A stretch of DNA of 64,000 nucleotides from Larkinella knui (GCF_003858645.1 NZ_RQJP01000003.1:310001-374000), one strand, 5' to 3'; counted from the first letter of the stretch, positions 8,497-18,510 are shown. Notes: generated by a model from the letters alone, not told the origin. A program made the numbers and translations.

Positions 8497-9264
8497 TCAA
8501 TCGATCACAAACTCCACTTCTTTAAACGCGAATAATCGCAGTTTTTCCCCTACCTGAATCGCTAATCGACCGGTTTCCTCCACGCCGACGATGATTCCTC
8601 GAAAGCGTATGCCTTCAGCAATAAAATCACTTTCTTCCTGGTAACGGAATAAACGTTGCAGGTAATTCGTTTTTAACAAATCACGTTGACCCGATCGTAA
8701 AGCCAGATACCGGCCTTCGAGCGACTCTGCCAGCGATGGAAATAACTCGGGCAGAACGAAATCCTGGTCATTTGGTGTTTCATTACTGAGGGATGTCGCA
8801 GTTGGCGTTTGAAACCGGGTTTGATTGATATTTAGCCCAATGCCGACCACCGACCAAGCGATTGTATAGCCATAAAGCGTATTTTCAATTAAAATTCCAC
8901 CAATTTTACGCTGTTGTACATAAAGATCGTTCGGCCACTTTATTTTCAGCCGGTCGCCAACATAACCAGACAGCCAATCACTGATACCGAGTGAAACGGC
9001 GATGTTTAGCCAGAATTGTTCAGAAGCCTGTAAGAACGAAGGTTGTAAGATGACCGAAAATGTCAGGTTCTGATTGGGCTGTGCTTCCCACTGGTTCCCC
9101 CGCTGGCCTCGCCCGGCGGTTTGGTTACCGGTAATGACGACCGCTCCGTCCAGGGCGGTTTCGGTAGCAATGAGGTCGGCGGCAACGTCGTTGGTTGACT
9201 GACAAGTTGGCAGATAATTAATTTTTTGACCAAGAAAAAGGGTTTTGGGTCGAAACTTGTACAA
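8497..9264 (-). CDS. birA: Biotin-[acetyl-CoA-carboxylase] ligase (monofunctional)
   Basis: Activates biotin to biotinyl-AMP and attaches it to the lysine of biotin carrier domains. At 255 residues it has the catalytic domain with TNDVAADL, the biotin-binding loop GRGQRGNQW and the lysine motif KIKWPNDLYVQQRKIGGILIE (split by the usual WPND core), then a small C-terminal SH3-like domain. There is no N-terminal winged helix, so it should not act as a repressor. A likely client type, the biotin carrier protein at 21510, is in this window. It is divergent from rsfS. Confidence 0.92.
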   Translation of the reverse strand: MYKFRPKTLFLGQKINYLPTCQSTNDVAADLIATETALDGAVVITGNQTAGRGQRGNQWEAQPNQNLTFSVILQPSFLQASEQFWLNIAVSLGISDWLSGYVGDRLKIKWPNDLYVQQRKIGGILIENTLYGYTIAWSVVGIGLNINQTRFQTPTATSLSNETPNDQDFVLPELFPSLAESLEGRYLALRSGQRDLLKTNYLQRLFRYQEESDFIAEGIRFRGIIVGVEETGRLAIQVGEKLRLFAFKEVEFVID

Positions 9265-9366
9265 ATTTTTAATACATTTAGTTGGATGAATGCCGAATTA
9301 TGGTGCAAAATCTGGTAAATAGCCACGTACCCGCTGCTTTCGGTCTTTGCAATTTAAACCAGTAGC

Positions 9367-9750
9367 ATGAGAATTAATAAACAAAAGGACTTATCATCCG
9401 AAGAATTGTGCAAACTCGTCGTGAAGGGAATGCAGGAAAAGAAAGCCGTTGACATTGTTGTCATGGATCTGCGCGACGTAAAAAATGCAATTTCTGACTA
9501 CTTCGTTATCTGCTCGGGGAACTCCGATACGCAGATCGACGCCATCGCCGATTCTGTCGAAGAAGAAGTATTCAAAGCCAGTCAGATTAATCCCTGGCAT
9601 GAGGAAGGAAAAATGAATCGGGAATGGATTCTTCTTGACTATGTGGATGTGGTTGTCCATGTTTTCAAAAAAGAACGCCGGGTTTTTTATGACCTCGAGC
9701 AACTTTGGGGTGACGCTGAAATCCACCTGGTGGAGGAAACCTTTGCCTGA
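9367..9750 (+). CDS. rsfS: Ribosomal silencing factor RsfS
   Basis: A 127-residue protein of the Iojap family, which binds ribosomal protein L14 on the 50S subunit and blocks subunit joining under starvation. Family motifs present are AVDIVVMDLRDV, SDYFVICSGNSDTQIDAIADSVEEE and WILLDYVDVVVHVF followed by FYDLEQLWGDA. It precedes ftsH by 168 bases in the same direction, an arrangement familiar from other Bacteroidota. Confidence 0.95.
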   Translation: MRINKQKDLSSEELCKLVVKGMQEKKAVDIVVMDLRDVKNAISDYFVICSGNSDTQIDAIADSVEEEVFKASQINPWHEEGKMNREWILLDYVDVVVHVFKKERRVFYDLEQLWGDAEIHLVEETFA

Positions 9751-9918
9751 TAAAAACGGTCTGATCCGAAAGGCAGGTAATTGAACGAGTGCTTATCCGC
9801 TCATACGACCATCTACCCCGGTTACTCTCCGCTTATCGAAACCCGAACTCAGTAGAAACAATCCATTGCCAAATGGTGTTTCCTTTTTTGTGTATTTAGC
9901 CGTAATTCTGTTGCAAAA

Positions 9919-11949
9919 ATGCCTGATAATAATAGAAATCCACTTTCACCCAGAACTCCCCGTCGGCCCAACTTCCAGGGCTGGATTGTAGCGATCCTGA
10001 TTGCAGCGATCCTCGGGATAACCTTTTTCAACCGCAGCAGCGCCGTCCGGGAGACGACCATCCGCGGATTTGAAAAGATGGTTAAGAATAAGGAAGTCGA
10101 AAAGATCGTCATTGTGAACAATGATGTTGTAGAAGTGACCCTGACTCAACAGGCGCTCCAACAGAAATATCGTACTCAGTTCCAGGACAAATCCTATTTC
10201 AATTCCGAATCCGGTCCCCATTTCAGTTTCCGGGTATCGTCGGCCGAGTCTTTCAAAAAAGACCTGGATCGCATTCAGGAGGGGGTTCCTGACAACGAGA
10301 AAATTGATTACAAAATCGAACAGCGCAGCGACTGGAGCGGTTTTCTGCAAACGTGGGGCTTCTTCATCGTCATGATTCTGGCCATGTATTTCCTGCTGGG
10401 AAGGATGTCGGGAGGAGCCGGACCGGGTGGTCAGATTTTCAACATCGGAAAATCAAAAGCCGCCTTGTTTGATGCTGAAAACCGGGTCAAGATTACGTTC
10501 AACGACGTTGCGGGCCTGGATGAAGCCAAAGAAGAAATTAAAGAAATTGTCGATTACCTGAAAAATCCGACGAAGTTTACCAAACTCGGCGCCAAAATTC
10601 CAAAAGGGGCTTTGCTGGTAGGACCTCCGGGTACGGGTAAAACGTTGCTGGCAAAAGCCGTTGCGGGCGAAGCGGGCGTTCCGTTCTTCTCGCTGTCGGG
10701 TTCCGACTTTGTCGAAATGTTTGTCGGTGTAGGGGCCGCCCGCGTTCGGGACTTGTTCAAGCAAGCCAAGGAAAAAGCACCCTGTATCATTTTCATCGAT
10801 GAAATCGATGCTGTTGGCCGCTCACGTGGCCGCGGATCGATGCCGGGAGCGAACGACGAGCGTGAAAATACGCTAAACTCACTCCTGGTTGAAATGGATG
10901 GTTTTGCTACCGATTCCGGTATCATTATCCTGGCCGCTACCAACCGCCCCGATGTATTGGATTCGGCTCTGCTGCGTCCCGGTCGGTTCGACCGCCAGAT
11001 CAGCATTGATAAACCGGATATTGTTGGCCGGGAAGCCATTTTCAAGGTTCACTTGAAACCGATCAAATTGGATCCGGATGTCGATCCCAGAGAATTAGCG
11101 GCTCAAACGCCGGGCTTTGCTGGTGCCGACATTGCCAATGTGTGTAACGAAGCGGCCCTGATTGCCGCCCGCCGGAATAAAGAATCGGTCGATATGTCGG
11201 ATTTCCAATACGCGATGGACCGTGTTATTGGTGGTCTGGAAAAGAAAAACAAGCTTATTGCGCCGGAAGAAAAAGAAATTGTGGCTTACCACGAAGCCGG
11301 TCACGCGGTAACGGGCTGGTTCCTGGAACACGCTGATCCGCTGGTCAAAGTGACTATTGTACCGCGTGGTGTGGCCGCTTTGGGTTATGCGCAGTATCTG
11401 CCCCGTGAACAGTATTTATACCGCACCGAACAGCTCATCGATGAAATGTGTATGACGCTGGGTGGCCGTGCCGCTGAAGAAAATGTATTTGGTAAAATTT
11501 CGACCGGTGCCCTGAGCGATCTCGAACGGATTACCAAGCTGGCGTACAGCATGGTGACGATGTACGGTATGAATGACAAAATTGGCAATGTTTCGTTTTA
11601 CGATTCAAAACAAAGCGAATACCAGTTCAATAAACCGTATTCTGAAGCAACCGCCGAAGCCATCGACGATGAAGTTCGCAAAATAATCGATCAGGCGTAT
11701 GTCCGGACGAAAGCGCTTCTCGCTGAAAATCGCGAAGGATTGGAAGCCGTAGCGAAGGAATTGCTTGAGAAAGAAATTCTTTTCCAGAAAGATCTGGTTC
11801 GCATTCTTGGTAAGCGTCCTTTCCAGAAAGAGACTACATACCAGGCTTATAAAAATAACAGTGAAGTGGTTGAGGAGGAAATCGGTACCAACAGTAAACC
11901 GGAGCAAACTCAACCCCTGCCAACGCCGGATCTGCCAGCCCTGTCTTAA
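9919..11949 (+). CDS. ftsH: ATP-dependent zinc metalloprotease FtsH
   Basis: Membrane-bound AAA+ protease that extracts and degrades membrane and short-lived cytoplasmic proteins. The 676-residue protein has two membrane segments (about 22-36 and 145-160) around a periplasmic domain, Walker A GPPGTGKT (235-242), Walker B IIFIDEID (290-297), the second region of homology [19 protein letters not shown], and the zinc motif HEAGH (458-462) in the peptidase domain. The acidic, Pro/Gln-rich tail after about 640 is typically variable. Followed by a strong terminator. Firm. Confidence 0.97.
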   Translation: MPDNNRNPLSPRTPRRPNFQGWIVAILIAAILGITFFNRSSAVRETTIRGFEKMVKNKEVEKIVIVNNDVVEVTLTQQALQQKYRTQFQDKSYFNSESGPHFSFRVSSAESFKKDLDRIQEGVPDNEKIDYKIEQRSDWSGFLQTWGFFIVMILAMYFLLGRMSGGAGPGGQIFNIGKSKAALFDAENRVKITFNDVAGLDEAKEEIKEIVDYLKNPTKFTKLGAKIPKGALLVGPPGTGKTLLAKAVAGEAGVPFFSLSGSDFVEMFVGVGAARVRDLFKQAKEKAPCIIFIDEIDAVGRSRGRGSMPGANDERENTLNSLLVEMDGFATDSGIIILAATNRPDVLDSALLRPGRFDRQISIDKPDIVGREAIFKVHLKPIKLDPDVDPRELAAQTPGFAGADIANVCNEAALIAARRNKESVDMSDFQYAMDRVIGGLEKKNKLIAPEEKEIVAYHEAGHAVTGWFLEHADPLVKVTIVPRGVAALGYAQYLPREQYLYRTEQLIDEMCMTLGGRAAEENVFGKISTGALSDLERITKLAYSMVTMYGMNDKIGNVSFYDSKQSEYQFNKPYSEATAEAIDDEVRKIIDQAYVRTKALLAENREGLEAVAKELLEKEILFQKDLVRILGKRPFQKETTYQAYKNNSEVVEEEIGTNSKPEQTQPLPTPDLPALS

Positions 11950-11971
11950 TCAGGAGATCTGATCCCATTTG

Positions 11972-12010
11972 AAACAAAGAAAGCCGACTCTCGTCGGCTT
12001 TCTTTGTTTT
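11972..12010. terminator. Strong intrinsic terminator after ftsH
   Basis: Perfect 16-base inverted repeat (11972-11987 with 11994-12009, 6-base loop) ending in a T-rich arm. The A-rich left arm lets it work in both directions, for ftsH and for the convergent gene at 12060. Confidence 0.85.
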
Positions 12011-12059
12011 GGAATAAGCGGAAAATTAAATGGCGGAGTTGGGTTGATCCGCATCAAAA

Positions 12060-12833
12060 TCACTCTTTAAATCGATACCCGGTTACATCGAAAAAGTGGC
12101 TGGTTGGGCCAAAATAAATAAGTTTCAGTGTACTCGTGGCCGGTTTTCCGTTCACTTTTTCAGAATAGTATTCTTTTTTAGACTGCACCAGTAATTCATT
12201 GGGTGCCAGTGACGCGGAGAAATTAATGCTATGGGCATCCGGCAGTTTGGCTTCCAGTGCGAGTTCATTGAACAGGTACAGGGGGTAGGAGTTGAACGGA
12301 ACTTCGGCTACCCAAAGCCATTCAGTGTCTTTACGGCCCAGGCTGGCGGTATATTCGGTCGCCGTGAGCCCATATTGGCTCCCTTCACGACCCGTAGGGC
12401 GATACCGTTTCTGGAACCGGTTCCGGCAGGCATCGGCGTGATTCGGGGCATAATAAGACCGTCCGACGTTATACCGCATAATAATCTTTCCTTCATACTT
12501 GTCGGCAACATAAACCCGGTAGCTTCCGTCGGCCTGCCCGGTTACGAAAGTATACCCGCCTACTACGCCGGGAAAACTTAGATTGGCCAGTTTCCGGTCA
12601 AACCCAAACTGACCGGTTTTTGTGTTCAACAACACCTGATACCGAACCACAGACCCATTATAATCGGTTTGCTCATAAACCAGTACACGATCAAAAAGCA
12701 ACTTTTCAACTGCTGCGGGCTTATTTTTCGTTACCATCGCCAACTGCGATTGGGCTTGTGCCGACTGGCCTCCCTCCTCCGATAAGCCCATCAATCCTAC
12801 TAAACCAACTAACGCAATAAACCGTTTTTTCAT
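12060..12833 (-). CDS. Secreted protein of unknown function
   Basis: A 257-residue protein with a signal peptide (about residues 1-28, ending AQAQSQ). I do not recognise the family. The mature part is rich in Tyr and basic residues with short strand-like stretches (FDRVLVYEQTDYNGSVVRYQVLLN, cut here) and no catalytic motif. It resembles the many small exported proteins of Cytophagales. It is a single gene, divergent from lpxH. Confidence 0.65.
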   Translation of the reverse strand: MKKRFIALVGLVGLMGLSEEGGQSAQAQSQLAMVTKNKPAAVEKLLFDRVLVYEQTDYNGSVVRYQVLLNTKTGQFGFDRKLANLSFPGVVGGYTFVTGQADGSYRVYVADKYEGKIIMRYNVGRSYYAPNHADACRNRFQKRYRPTGREGSQYGLTATEYTASLGRKDTEWLWVAEVPFNSYPLYLFNELALEAKLPDAHSINFSASLAPNELLVQSKKEYYSEKVNGKPATSTLKLIYFGPTSHFFDVTGYRFKE

Positions 12834-12918
12834 ATCATCTCTTCAAACTAGGGGTTAAACGACGGTCTCGTCTTTGAGATTGCAATATGCGAGTTTCGGA
12901 GGTAAAGAAGCAATGTGT

Positions 12919-12926
12919 TACCTTTG
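12919..12926 (+). promoter_or_regulatory. lpxH promoter, -7 box TACCTTTG
   Basis: TACCTTTG matches TAnnTTTG, with TTTC at 12893-12896 as a weak -33 element 22 bases upstream. Transcription would begin near 12932, which rules out the longest open frame (from 12874) and supports ATG 12946. Confidence 0.6.
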
Positions 12927-12945
12927 TATTCCTGAAAAAATATTC

Positions 12946-13728
12946 ATGCTTTCTATTGAACACCTAAAGCTCCCACCGGACCGAGCTGTTTACTTTGCTT
13001 CCGACTTTCATTTAGGAATGCCCACCCCCACACTCAGTCGCGAGCGGGAACGCCGGGTTATTCGCTGGCTCGATGCGGTTAGTGCAGACGCCGAAGCCAT
13101 TTTTCTGGTCGGCGATGTGTTTGATTTCTGGTTTGAATATAAACACGCCATCCCGAAAGGATTCAGCCGTCTCCAGGGAAAACTGGCCGAATTGTCAGAC
13201 CGTGGTGTAAAACTGACCCTCTTCTCCGGAAATCACGATATGTGGATGGCGGATTATTTTACCGAAGAAATGGGCATACCGGTTTACAGGCTGCCGAAAT
13301 CTTACCAGATTGGCGACAAACATTTCCTGATTGGCCACGGCGACGGCCTTGGCCCCGGCGATTTTACGTACAAGCAGCTCAAAAAAGTATTTGAAAATGG
13401 GCTGGCCCGCTGGCTTTTTCGCTGGCTACACCCCGATCTCGGCTTGCTTTTTGGCAATGGCTGGTCCCGAAACCGCAAAGCGTCCGATCACAACAAACCC
13501 GATCTTTTCAAAGGCGACGAACAGGAATGGCTCTGGCAATATTGCAGGGAAATAGAAAACCGCCAGCACCACGATTACTACATCTTCGGGCACCGTCACC
13601 TTTCTTTGGATCTGAAAGTGGCCGAAAATAGCCGGTATATCAATTTGGGAGAGTGGATCAATCTCAATACGTACGCCCGGTTTGACGGACAAACGACCCG
13701 GTTATTGACGTTTGAAGAAGCCCGGTAG
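12946..13728 (+). CDS. lpxH: UDP-2,3-diacylglucosamine diphosphatase
   Basis: Cleaves UDP-2,3-diacylglucosamine to lipid X and UMP in lipid A synthesis at the inner membrane. The 260-residue protein carries the calcineurin-type metallophosphatase motifs in order: FASDFHLG (D-x-H), LVGDVFDFW (G-D), FSGNHDMW (GNHD), IGHGDGLGPGD and FGHRHLSLDLKV (GHRH). The start is chosen from the promoter at 12919 and the good N-terminal fit; 24 upstream codons are excluded. Its stop codon lies inside a small palindrome. Confidence 0.93.
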   Translation: MLSIEHLKLPPDRAVYFASDFHLGMPTPTLSRERERRVIRWLDAVSADAEAIFLVGDVFDFWFEYKHAIPKGFSRLQGKLAELSDRGVKLTLFSGNHDMWMADYFTEEMGIPVYRLPKSYQIGDKHFLIGHGDGLGPGDFTYKQLKKVFENGLARWLFRWLHPDLGLLFGNGWSRNRKASDHNKPDLFKGDEQEWLWQYCREIENRQHHDYYIFGHRHLSLDLKVAENSRYINLGEWINLNTYARFDGQTTRLLTFEEAR

Positions 13729-13746
13729 CCTATAGAGAGCTACCGG
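13722..13746. terminator. Small hairpin between convergent genes
   Basis: CCGGTAGC at 13722-13729 pairs with GCTACCGG at 13739-13746. The left arm overlaps the lpxH stop codon. A short T run follows on the plus side only after about ten bases, so terminator strength is doubtful. Confidence 0.4.
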
Positions 13747-13751
13747 AAAGC

Positions 13752-14483
13752 TCAGTTGTTTTTCAGAATATCCTGCCGCGACAATCCTTCCGGCGGAGTC
13801 GCATTGAGTTCCTGCCGGAAGTCTTTTTTCTTCAGATCCCCGTTTTTGACCGATTTGATAAAACTGGCCCAGGCGAACGGATTCAGGAACGGAATGGTCG
13901 TCAGCTGGCCGCGGCCCGTCATGGATTCGCGGCCAAACCATTGCTGGTTGAGGTAATACCGGTAATTACCGGCCGCGCTCATCGGAGTCAGGGCGGCCAA
14001 TCGCTGCATAGACTCGGCACTGAGGTTGCGGGCCATGTTTTCCCGCTCTTTTTCATCCGGCAACTTCAGATTGACAAAAGCCTGTTTGAAGAGTTCTTCG
14101 GTAGGATACGGATAGACTTTTACTTCCGTCAGCATTTGCACATCTTCCTGCATAGCCACAACCGCCGAATAGGACTGCTCCGTGAGCCTCCGCGGAATGA
14201 TGTGATACTGCTTTTTAAAACCGAGGTAACTAAACACGATGCTATCGCCCGGCAAAACCGGAATGGCAAAATAACCAATGCTGTTGGACAACACGCCACG
14301 ACCAGCCCGCGGAATGGAAATATAGGCTTCCGGCAAGGGCTCCGACGTTTTCCCGGCCGTTATAATCCCGGTAAACATGATGAGTTTTTCCTGCCCCTGC
14401 GCCCGAACAGCGGTACGGCCCGTCAAAACAAATGCCGACGCGATGGCCAGAACGGTTACTATTTTTATAAACGAAGTCTTCAT
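13752..14483 (-). CDS. Exported protein with carboxypeptidase-like regulatory domain
   Basis: A 243-residue secreted protein: signal peptide to about residue 29, then a CarboxypepD_reg-like beta-sandwich (about 37-115) with FTGIITAGKTSEPLPEAYI, GVLSNSIGYFAIPVLPGDSIVFSYLGFKK (split in the text only) and VVAMQEDVQMLTEVKVYP. That domain is the same kind that fronts TonB-dependent receptors, but here it is followed only by about 120 residues of uncharacterised alpha/beta sequence and no barrel. Such proteins are frequent in Bacteroidota and have no assigned function. Confidence 0.75.
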   Translation of the reverse strand: MKTSFIKIVTVLAIASAFVLTGRTAVRAQGQEKLIMFTGIITAGKTSEPLPEAYISIPRAGRGVLSNSIGYFAIPVLPGDSIVFSYLGFKKQYHIIPRRLTEQSYSAVVAMQEDVQMLTEVKVYPYPTEELFKQAFVNLKLPDEKERENMARNLSAESMQRLAALTPMSAAGNYRYYLNQQWFGRESMTGRGQLTTIPFLNPFAWASFIKSVKNGDLKKKDFRQELNATPPEGLSRQDILKNN

Positions 14484-14576
14484 GTCTCAATCTTAAAACG
14501 CCGGTCTTGAAGGCGTATTGTCTATCATTCTGTTGCGCCCGACAGCGAGATGGCAACGCCAGGCCCTGTCCAATTT

Positions 14577-15410
14577 TTACGCAAACAGTTTCAAAAAGGT
14601 AATAATAAACGGGGCAGCCAGTAAAAGCCCGTCGAAACGATCCAGAAAACCCCCGTGCCCCGGAATCGTCGAGCCGGAATCCTTGATGGCGATGCTGCGT
14701 TTAAACAGCGATTCGACCAGATCACCGTAGGTACCCGTTACAACGATAATCGCTCCCACACAATACCATTCCCAGGGGCGAAGATCATCGACAAAAATAG
14801 TTAAAAAAAACGCGATGATGGCAGCCGCCAGGGCCCCGCCAACGGATCCTTCCCACGATTTTTTGGGTGACACCCGTTCAAATAATTTCCTCCGTCCGAA
14901 TTTAGTGCCGGCAAAATACGCCCCGATATCACTCGCCCACAACAGCAGCAGGCAACCCAGCATCAAGCCCGGATGGTAGGTGCCGCCCCGCAACGCCAGT
15001 ACGTTCAAAAGCGCAAACGGTACGGCCACGTATATCAACCCCAGGAATGTAAATCCAATGTTGGTAAATGGTTTTAAATCCCGCTTTTTATATAACTTAA
15101 TTAAAAAGATCATGGATGCCGCCGGACAGATCAGAAAGTAGCTGTCGTAATCAACGATTTGTTTTTCAATTAGATACGTCAGAAAACAGATCAAACAACC
15201 CACCGCTGTGCCGTAATACGTCAGCGGTTGATTGCCATCCAGACCGAGCAATTTGTAAAACTCCAGTTGTGTCAACGCACTGATTGCACAGAACAACAAA
15301 GCAAACGTCCAGTCACTATACCAGATACCAAATATGATGATGATGACACCGCCAGCAGCCGCAATTACGCGTTGTTGCAGGTTCGTCATCCGATTCAAAC
15401 GTGCTTTCAT
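14577..15410 (-). CDS. cdsA: Phosphatidate cytidylyltransferase (CDP-diglyceride synthase)
   Basis: Makes CDP-diacylglycerol from CTP and phosphatidic acid, the branch point of phospholipid synthesis in the inner membrane. The 277-residue protein has about seven to eight membrane segments and the family signature in its C-terminal third: SPKKSWEGSVGG, GDLVESLFKRSIAIKDSG and PGHGGFLDRFDGLL. An alternative start at the Met seven codons further in (15389) is possible. Firm identification. Confidence 0.94.
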   Translation of the reverse strand: MKARLNRMTNLQQRVIAAAGGVIIIIFGIWYSDWTFALLFCAISALTQLEFYKLLGLDGNQPLTYYGTAVGCLICFLTYLIEKQIVDYDSYFLICPAASMIFLIKLYKKRDLKPFTNIGFTFLGLIYVAVPFALLNVLALRGGTYHPGLMLGCLLLLWASDIGAYFAGTKFGRRKLFERVSPKKSWEGSVGGALAAAIIAFFLTIFVDDLRPWEWYCVGAIIVVTGTYGDLVESLFKRSIAIKDSGSTIPGHGGFLDRFDGLLLAAPFIITFLKLFA

Positions 15411-15577
15411 GTAGTAATTTAACTACAAATCAGGGTGGTTTATCCGGCGAAAATAACAAAATACGAACAGGTCATTCATACATCGGTTTCTCTTTCCGTC
15501 TATTTTTATCTTTATTTACAGTTCTCAATCAAAAGAGTTCAATTCGTCACTGTTCTACTCTCCGATCCCCGTCCTGT

Positions 15578-16093
15578 ATGTTCTTTGTTCTGCTTGGTCT
15601 GTTTTTTCAATTGGCAGGAAACGGTCAACAACCGGATACTGACATTCGCTCACTCCGTTGGGGCATGACCAGCAAAGAGGTTCAATCCGTGGAACAATCG
15701 ACTCCTTTTCGCATTACTGACACGACACTCCAATACCGCCAGCACTGGTTTTATAATTTTCCGGTTTCGGTAAAATTTGCCTTCGTTAACGATCAACTGG
15801 CAGGTGCACTGTATATTTTTACCGATCGGCACATCCGCGCTCAACAACATTGGGACGACTACCAGGCCCTTTTCAAGATCTTGTCGGATCGTTACGGCAC
15901 GCCCTCCGGCGATTACTGGTCCTGGAATTATCCGTTGTATAAAGACCGCCCCGACCATTATGGTGATGCCGTTTTGCTCAGCCATCTGAGCCGGTCGACC
16001 GTTTGGGAAACCCCCCGAACGGTGATTACACTCGAAATGTCCGGTAAACCCAAAGAAGGCATCTATACGGTTATCTCTTATGCGAAAAAATGA
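15578..16093 (+). CDS. Exported protein of unknown function
   Basis: A 171-residue protein with a hydrophobic signal segment (MFFVLLGLFFQLAGNGQQ) chosen as the start; the longer frame from 15401 begins inside the divergent cdsA promoter area. The mature part starts with IRSLRWGMTSKEVQSVE, a pattern seen in small periplasmic proteins whose first motif is (L/F)-R-x-x-x-W-G-M-x-x-x-E-V, and contains two strand-rich blocks (FNFPVSVKFAFVNDQLAGALY). No function is known to me. It lies on the opposite strand to cdsA and the DUF2007/CPBP pair. Confidence 0.6.
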   Translation: MFFVLLGLFFQLAGNGQQPDTDIRSLRWGMTSKEVQSVEQSTPFRITDTTLQYRQHWFYNFPVSVKFAFVNDQLAGALYIFTDRHIRAQQHWDDYQALFKILSDRYGTPSGDYWSWNYPLYKDRPDHYGDAVLLSHLSRSTVWETPRTVITLEMSGKPKEGIYTVISYAKK

Positions 16094-16114
16094 CCGTGAG
16101 AAGTGGATGGCCAA

Positions 16115-16141
16115 ACGGAAATGGGATACCATCCCTTCCGT
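16115..16141. terminator. Hairpin between convergent genes
   Basis: ACGGAA plus GGGAT pair with ATCCC plus TTCCGT around a 3-base loop, with a 2-base bulge. It lies between the convergent genes ending at 16093 and 16163, so it may end transcription both ways; flanking T runs are weak. Confidence 0.4.
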
Positions 16142-16162
16142 TCAGAAGTCCCCATTCTCCTT

Positions 16163-16372
16163 TTAATACTCTAAATCGGCTGAAATCAGGTGGATTTTGG
16201 CAATAGCGGCATCCTCTGCCTGTACATAGACCTCACAATTTCCCAAGAGGTAATTACTGTCTTTCTTATTGACGACAACAGCATTGATTTTGTGTTCGGC
16301 TAGCAACACTTTTGCCAGTTCGGCGCGGTAGGTGGTAGGTGTCACCAGTACTTTTTCCCACTGATCAGACAT
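16163..16372 (-). CDS. DUF2007-type putative signal-transducing protein
   Basis: A 69-residue protein of ferredoxin-like shape: WEKVLVTPTTYRAELAKVLLAEHKINAVVVNKKDS followed by CEVYVQAEDAAIAKIHL (split here only for reading). This matches small Bacteroidota DUF2007 proteins. It overlaps the end of the CPBP protease gene by eight bases, so the two are probably translated from one transcript. Function unknown. Confidence 0.75.
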   Translation of the reverse strand: MSDQWEKVLVTPTTYRAELAKVLLAEHKINAVVVNKKDSNYLLGNCEVYVQAEDAAIAKIHLISADLEY

Positions 16373-17321
16373 ATGGCTGGGACGGCGATTGATTCGTTTT
16401 TCGAAAAAAGGCTAAGAAACCTATTGTTAAAAGTAATGAAATTAACGCGCCGGTCAAAGGAACCGAATTCGTATTTTCGATATCGACCGAAATCATCCGA
16501 CGGTGGTATAACCAGACCATCAAAACCGTAAACCCGTTGTTAACCGCGTGTGCCAGAATTGGCACCCAGATATTCCCCGACCACACATAAATGTAGCCAA
16601 ACAAGGCTCCGAGCAGCGCCCGGGGCACAAAACCGTAAAACTGGACGTGAATGGCACTAAAAATCAGAGCCGATAACCAGATCGCTACGTGAACATTTCC
16701 GGTCCACTGGGCCAGTTTCCGCTGCACCATTCCCCGAAACAACACCTCTTCGCCAATACCCGGAATGACGGCGATCACCAGCAACGCAATGACCAGATCG
16801 AGTGGCGACGTAAAATTGGTCAGAAAGGTCGTCAGACCCGTCATTTGGTCTTCCTTTTGCTTCATCCATTCTTCAAGACCGGCGAGCATCTCCGGAAAGT
16901 CCATGTTCTGGTTCCATTCGATCATCAACCCGTTGAAGGGCATGAACGTAATCGTCAGCAGGGCAATCAGACCCAGTGACTGAACCATCGGTAACGGACG
17001 GACATTGAATTCCGACCAGGGGCGATGTTCGATCAAACGGAGGTATACCAGACAGGGTAGCAGAAATGAGCACAAATGACTCACGGCCTGAATCAGCATC
17101 AGTAAATGCCAGCTTCCCGGATAGCTGGCGGGATTGGTCAAAATGTCGGTTATATCGGCAACGGATTTGCTCCCATTTGCCGAAGCCCAGCCGGCGATAA
17201 ACAGCCCGGCCAGCAAACCGCCCAGTGACATCCCCAGCAAAACAAACCCCAGCAGAACCAGCAGGCTACGAAATGGATGCAAGGGAGGATTGGGCGAACG
17301 GGTTGGGCGGAAGTTTTCCAT
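16365..17321 (-). CDS. CPBP-family intramembrane metalloprotease
   Basis: A 318-residue membrane protein with about eight hydrophobic segments and the CPBP/Abi (Rce1-like) signature: EEVLFRG at about residues 190-196 in the first motif, a His in IFSAIHVQFYGF, and AHAVNNG in the last. In eukaryotes Rce1 cleaves prenylated proteins; bacterial members include bacteriocin self-immunity factors and proteases with unknown substrates. It forms a two-gene operon with the overlapping DUF2007 gene. Confidence 0.88.
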   Translation of the reverse strand: MENFRPTRSPNPPLHPFRSLLVLLGFVLLGMSLGGLLAGLFIAGWASANGSKSVADITDILTNPASYPGSWHLLMLIQAVSHLCSFLLPCLVYLRLIEHRPWSEFNVRPLPMVQSLGLIALLTITFMPFNGLMIEWNQNMDFPEMLAGLEEWMKQKEDQMTGLTTFLTNFTSPLDLVIALLVIAVIPGIGEEVLFRGMVQRKLAQWTGNVHVAIWLSALIFSAIHVQFYGFVPRALLGALFGYIYVWSGNIWVPILAHAVNNGFTVLMVWLYHRRMISVDIENTNSVPLTGALISLLLTIGFLAFFRKTNQSPSQPYV

Positions 17322-17514
17322 AATTGATGTAAATTTACGCCCAAACCCGTAAGGAATTTAAAACCAGACCGGTTTTTTCTAAAATAGTCCGGCCGGTTTG
17401 ATCATTAAATCAATACGGGGTTTTAAAGCAGCGTTTTAACCCGCACCAGCCAGCCGTCGTTTGGTTTGCGGGAATTCGGCAGAACATCTTTTGAAAATAC
17501 AGTGTTAGCGGTAT

Positions 17515-18510
17515 ATGGTTAAAATCGGAACAATCGAACTGGGTGAATTCCCGCTGCTGCTGGCTCCTATGGAGGACGTGAGCGATCCGCCGTTCCGGGC
17601 GGTTTGTAAAGCCAATGGGGCAGATTTAATGTATACGGAGTTCATCTCATCGGAAGGACTCATCCGCGACGCGGCCAAGAGCGTCCGGAAGCTGGATATT
17701 TTTGAATACGAACGTCCGATTGGCATTCAGTTGTTCGGGTCAGATATTGAAACGATGCAGGCCTGCTCCGAAATTGCAACCCGCGCCAATCCGGATCTGA
17801 TCGATATCAATTACGGCTGTCCCGTTAAAAATGTGGCTTGCCGGGGCGCCGGGGCGGCTTTGTTGCAGGATATTCCGAAAATGGTCAAAATGACCGAAGC
17901 CGTCGTGAAAGCCACCCATTTGCCCGTAACGGTAAAAACACGTCTGGGCTGGGACGATAACACGCGGAATATTCTGGAAGTAGCGGAACGATTACAGGAT
18001 ATTGGTATTCAGGCCCTGACGGTTCACGGTCGGACGCGGGTGCAAATGTATAAAGGGGAAGCCGACTGGACCTTGATTGGCCGGGTCAAAGAAAATCCCC
18101 GTATCAAGATTCCTATTTTTGGAAACGGCGATATTGATAGCCCCGAAAAAGCACTGGCGTACAAAAATCGGTATGGCGTTGACGGGATCATGATCGGACG
18201 GGCCAGCATCGGCTATCCGTGGGTTTTTAACGAAATCAAACACTTTCTGCGAACGGGCGAACACCTGGCCCCTCCTTCACTAGCCGACCGTGTGGCGGTT
18301 TGCAAGCAGCATCTCGATTTTTCCATTCGCTGGAAAGGTGAAAAAACCGGTATTTTTGAGATGCGCCGGCACTATACGAATTATTTTAAGGGTCTGGAAA
18401 ACTTTAAACCGTTCCGGCTCCGGCTCGTTCAGGCAGAAACGGCAGGAGAAATTGCCGGTATTCTGAATGAAATCAGTGAACTATACGAGGCCGAACTGAT
18501 CAGGTTGTAG
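17515..18510 (+). CDS. dusB: tRNA-dihydrouridine synthase B-type
   Basis: FMN enzyme that reduces uridine to dihydrouridine in the tRNA D-loop. The 331-residue protein has the TIM barrel opening LLLAPMEDVSDPPFR, the catalytic Cys region DINYGCPVKNVACRGAGAAL, the K/H substrate motifs TVKTRLGWD and LTVHGRTRVQMY, and the FMN-binding GNGDIDSPEKA and IMIGRASIGYPW. Its last two codons and stop lie in a palindrome shared with the convergent glycosyltransferase gene. Confidence 0.93.
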   Translation: MVKIGTIELGEFPLLLAPMEDVSDPPFRAVCKANGADLMYTEFISSEGLIRDAAKSVRKLDIFEYERPIGIQLFGSDIETMQACSEIATRANPDLIDINYGCPVKNVACRGAGAALLQDIPKMVKMTEAVVKATHLPVTVKTRLGWDDNTRNILEVAERLQDIGIQALTVHGRTRVQMYKGEADWTLIGRVKENPRIKIPIFGNGDIDSPEKALAYKNRYGVDGIMIGRASIGYPWVFNEIKHFLRTGEHLAPPSLADRVAVCKQHLDFSIRWKGEKTGIFEMRRHYTNYFKGLENFKPFRLRLVQAETAGEIAGILNEISELYEAELIRL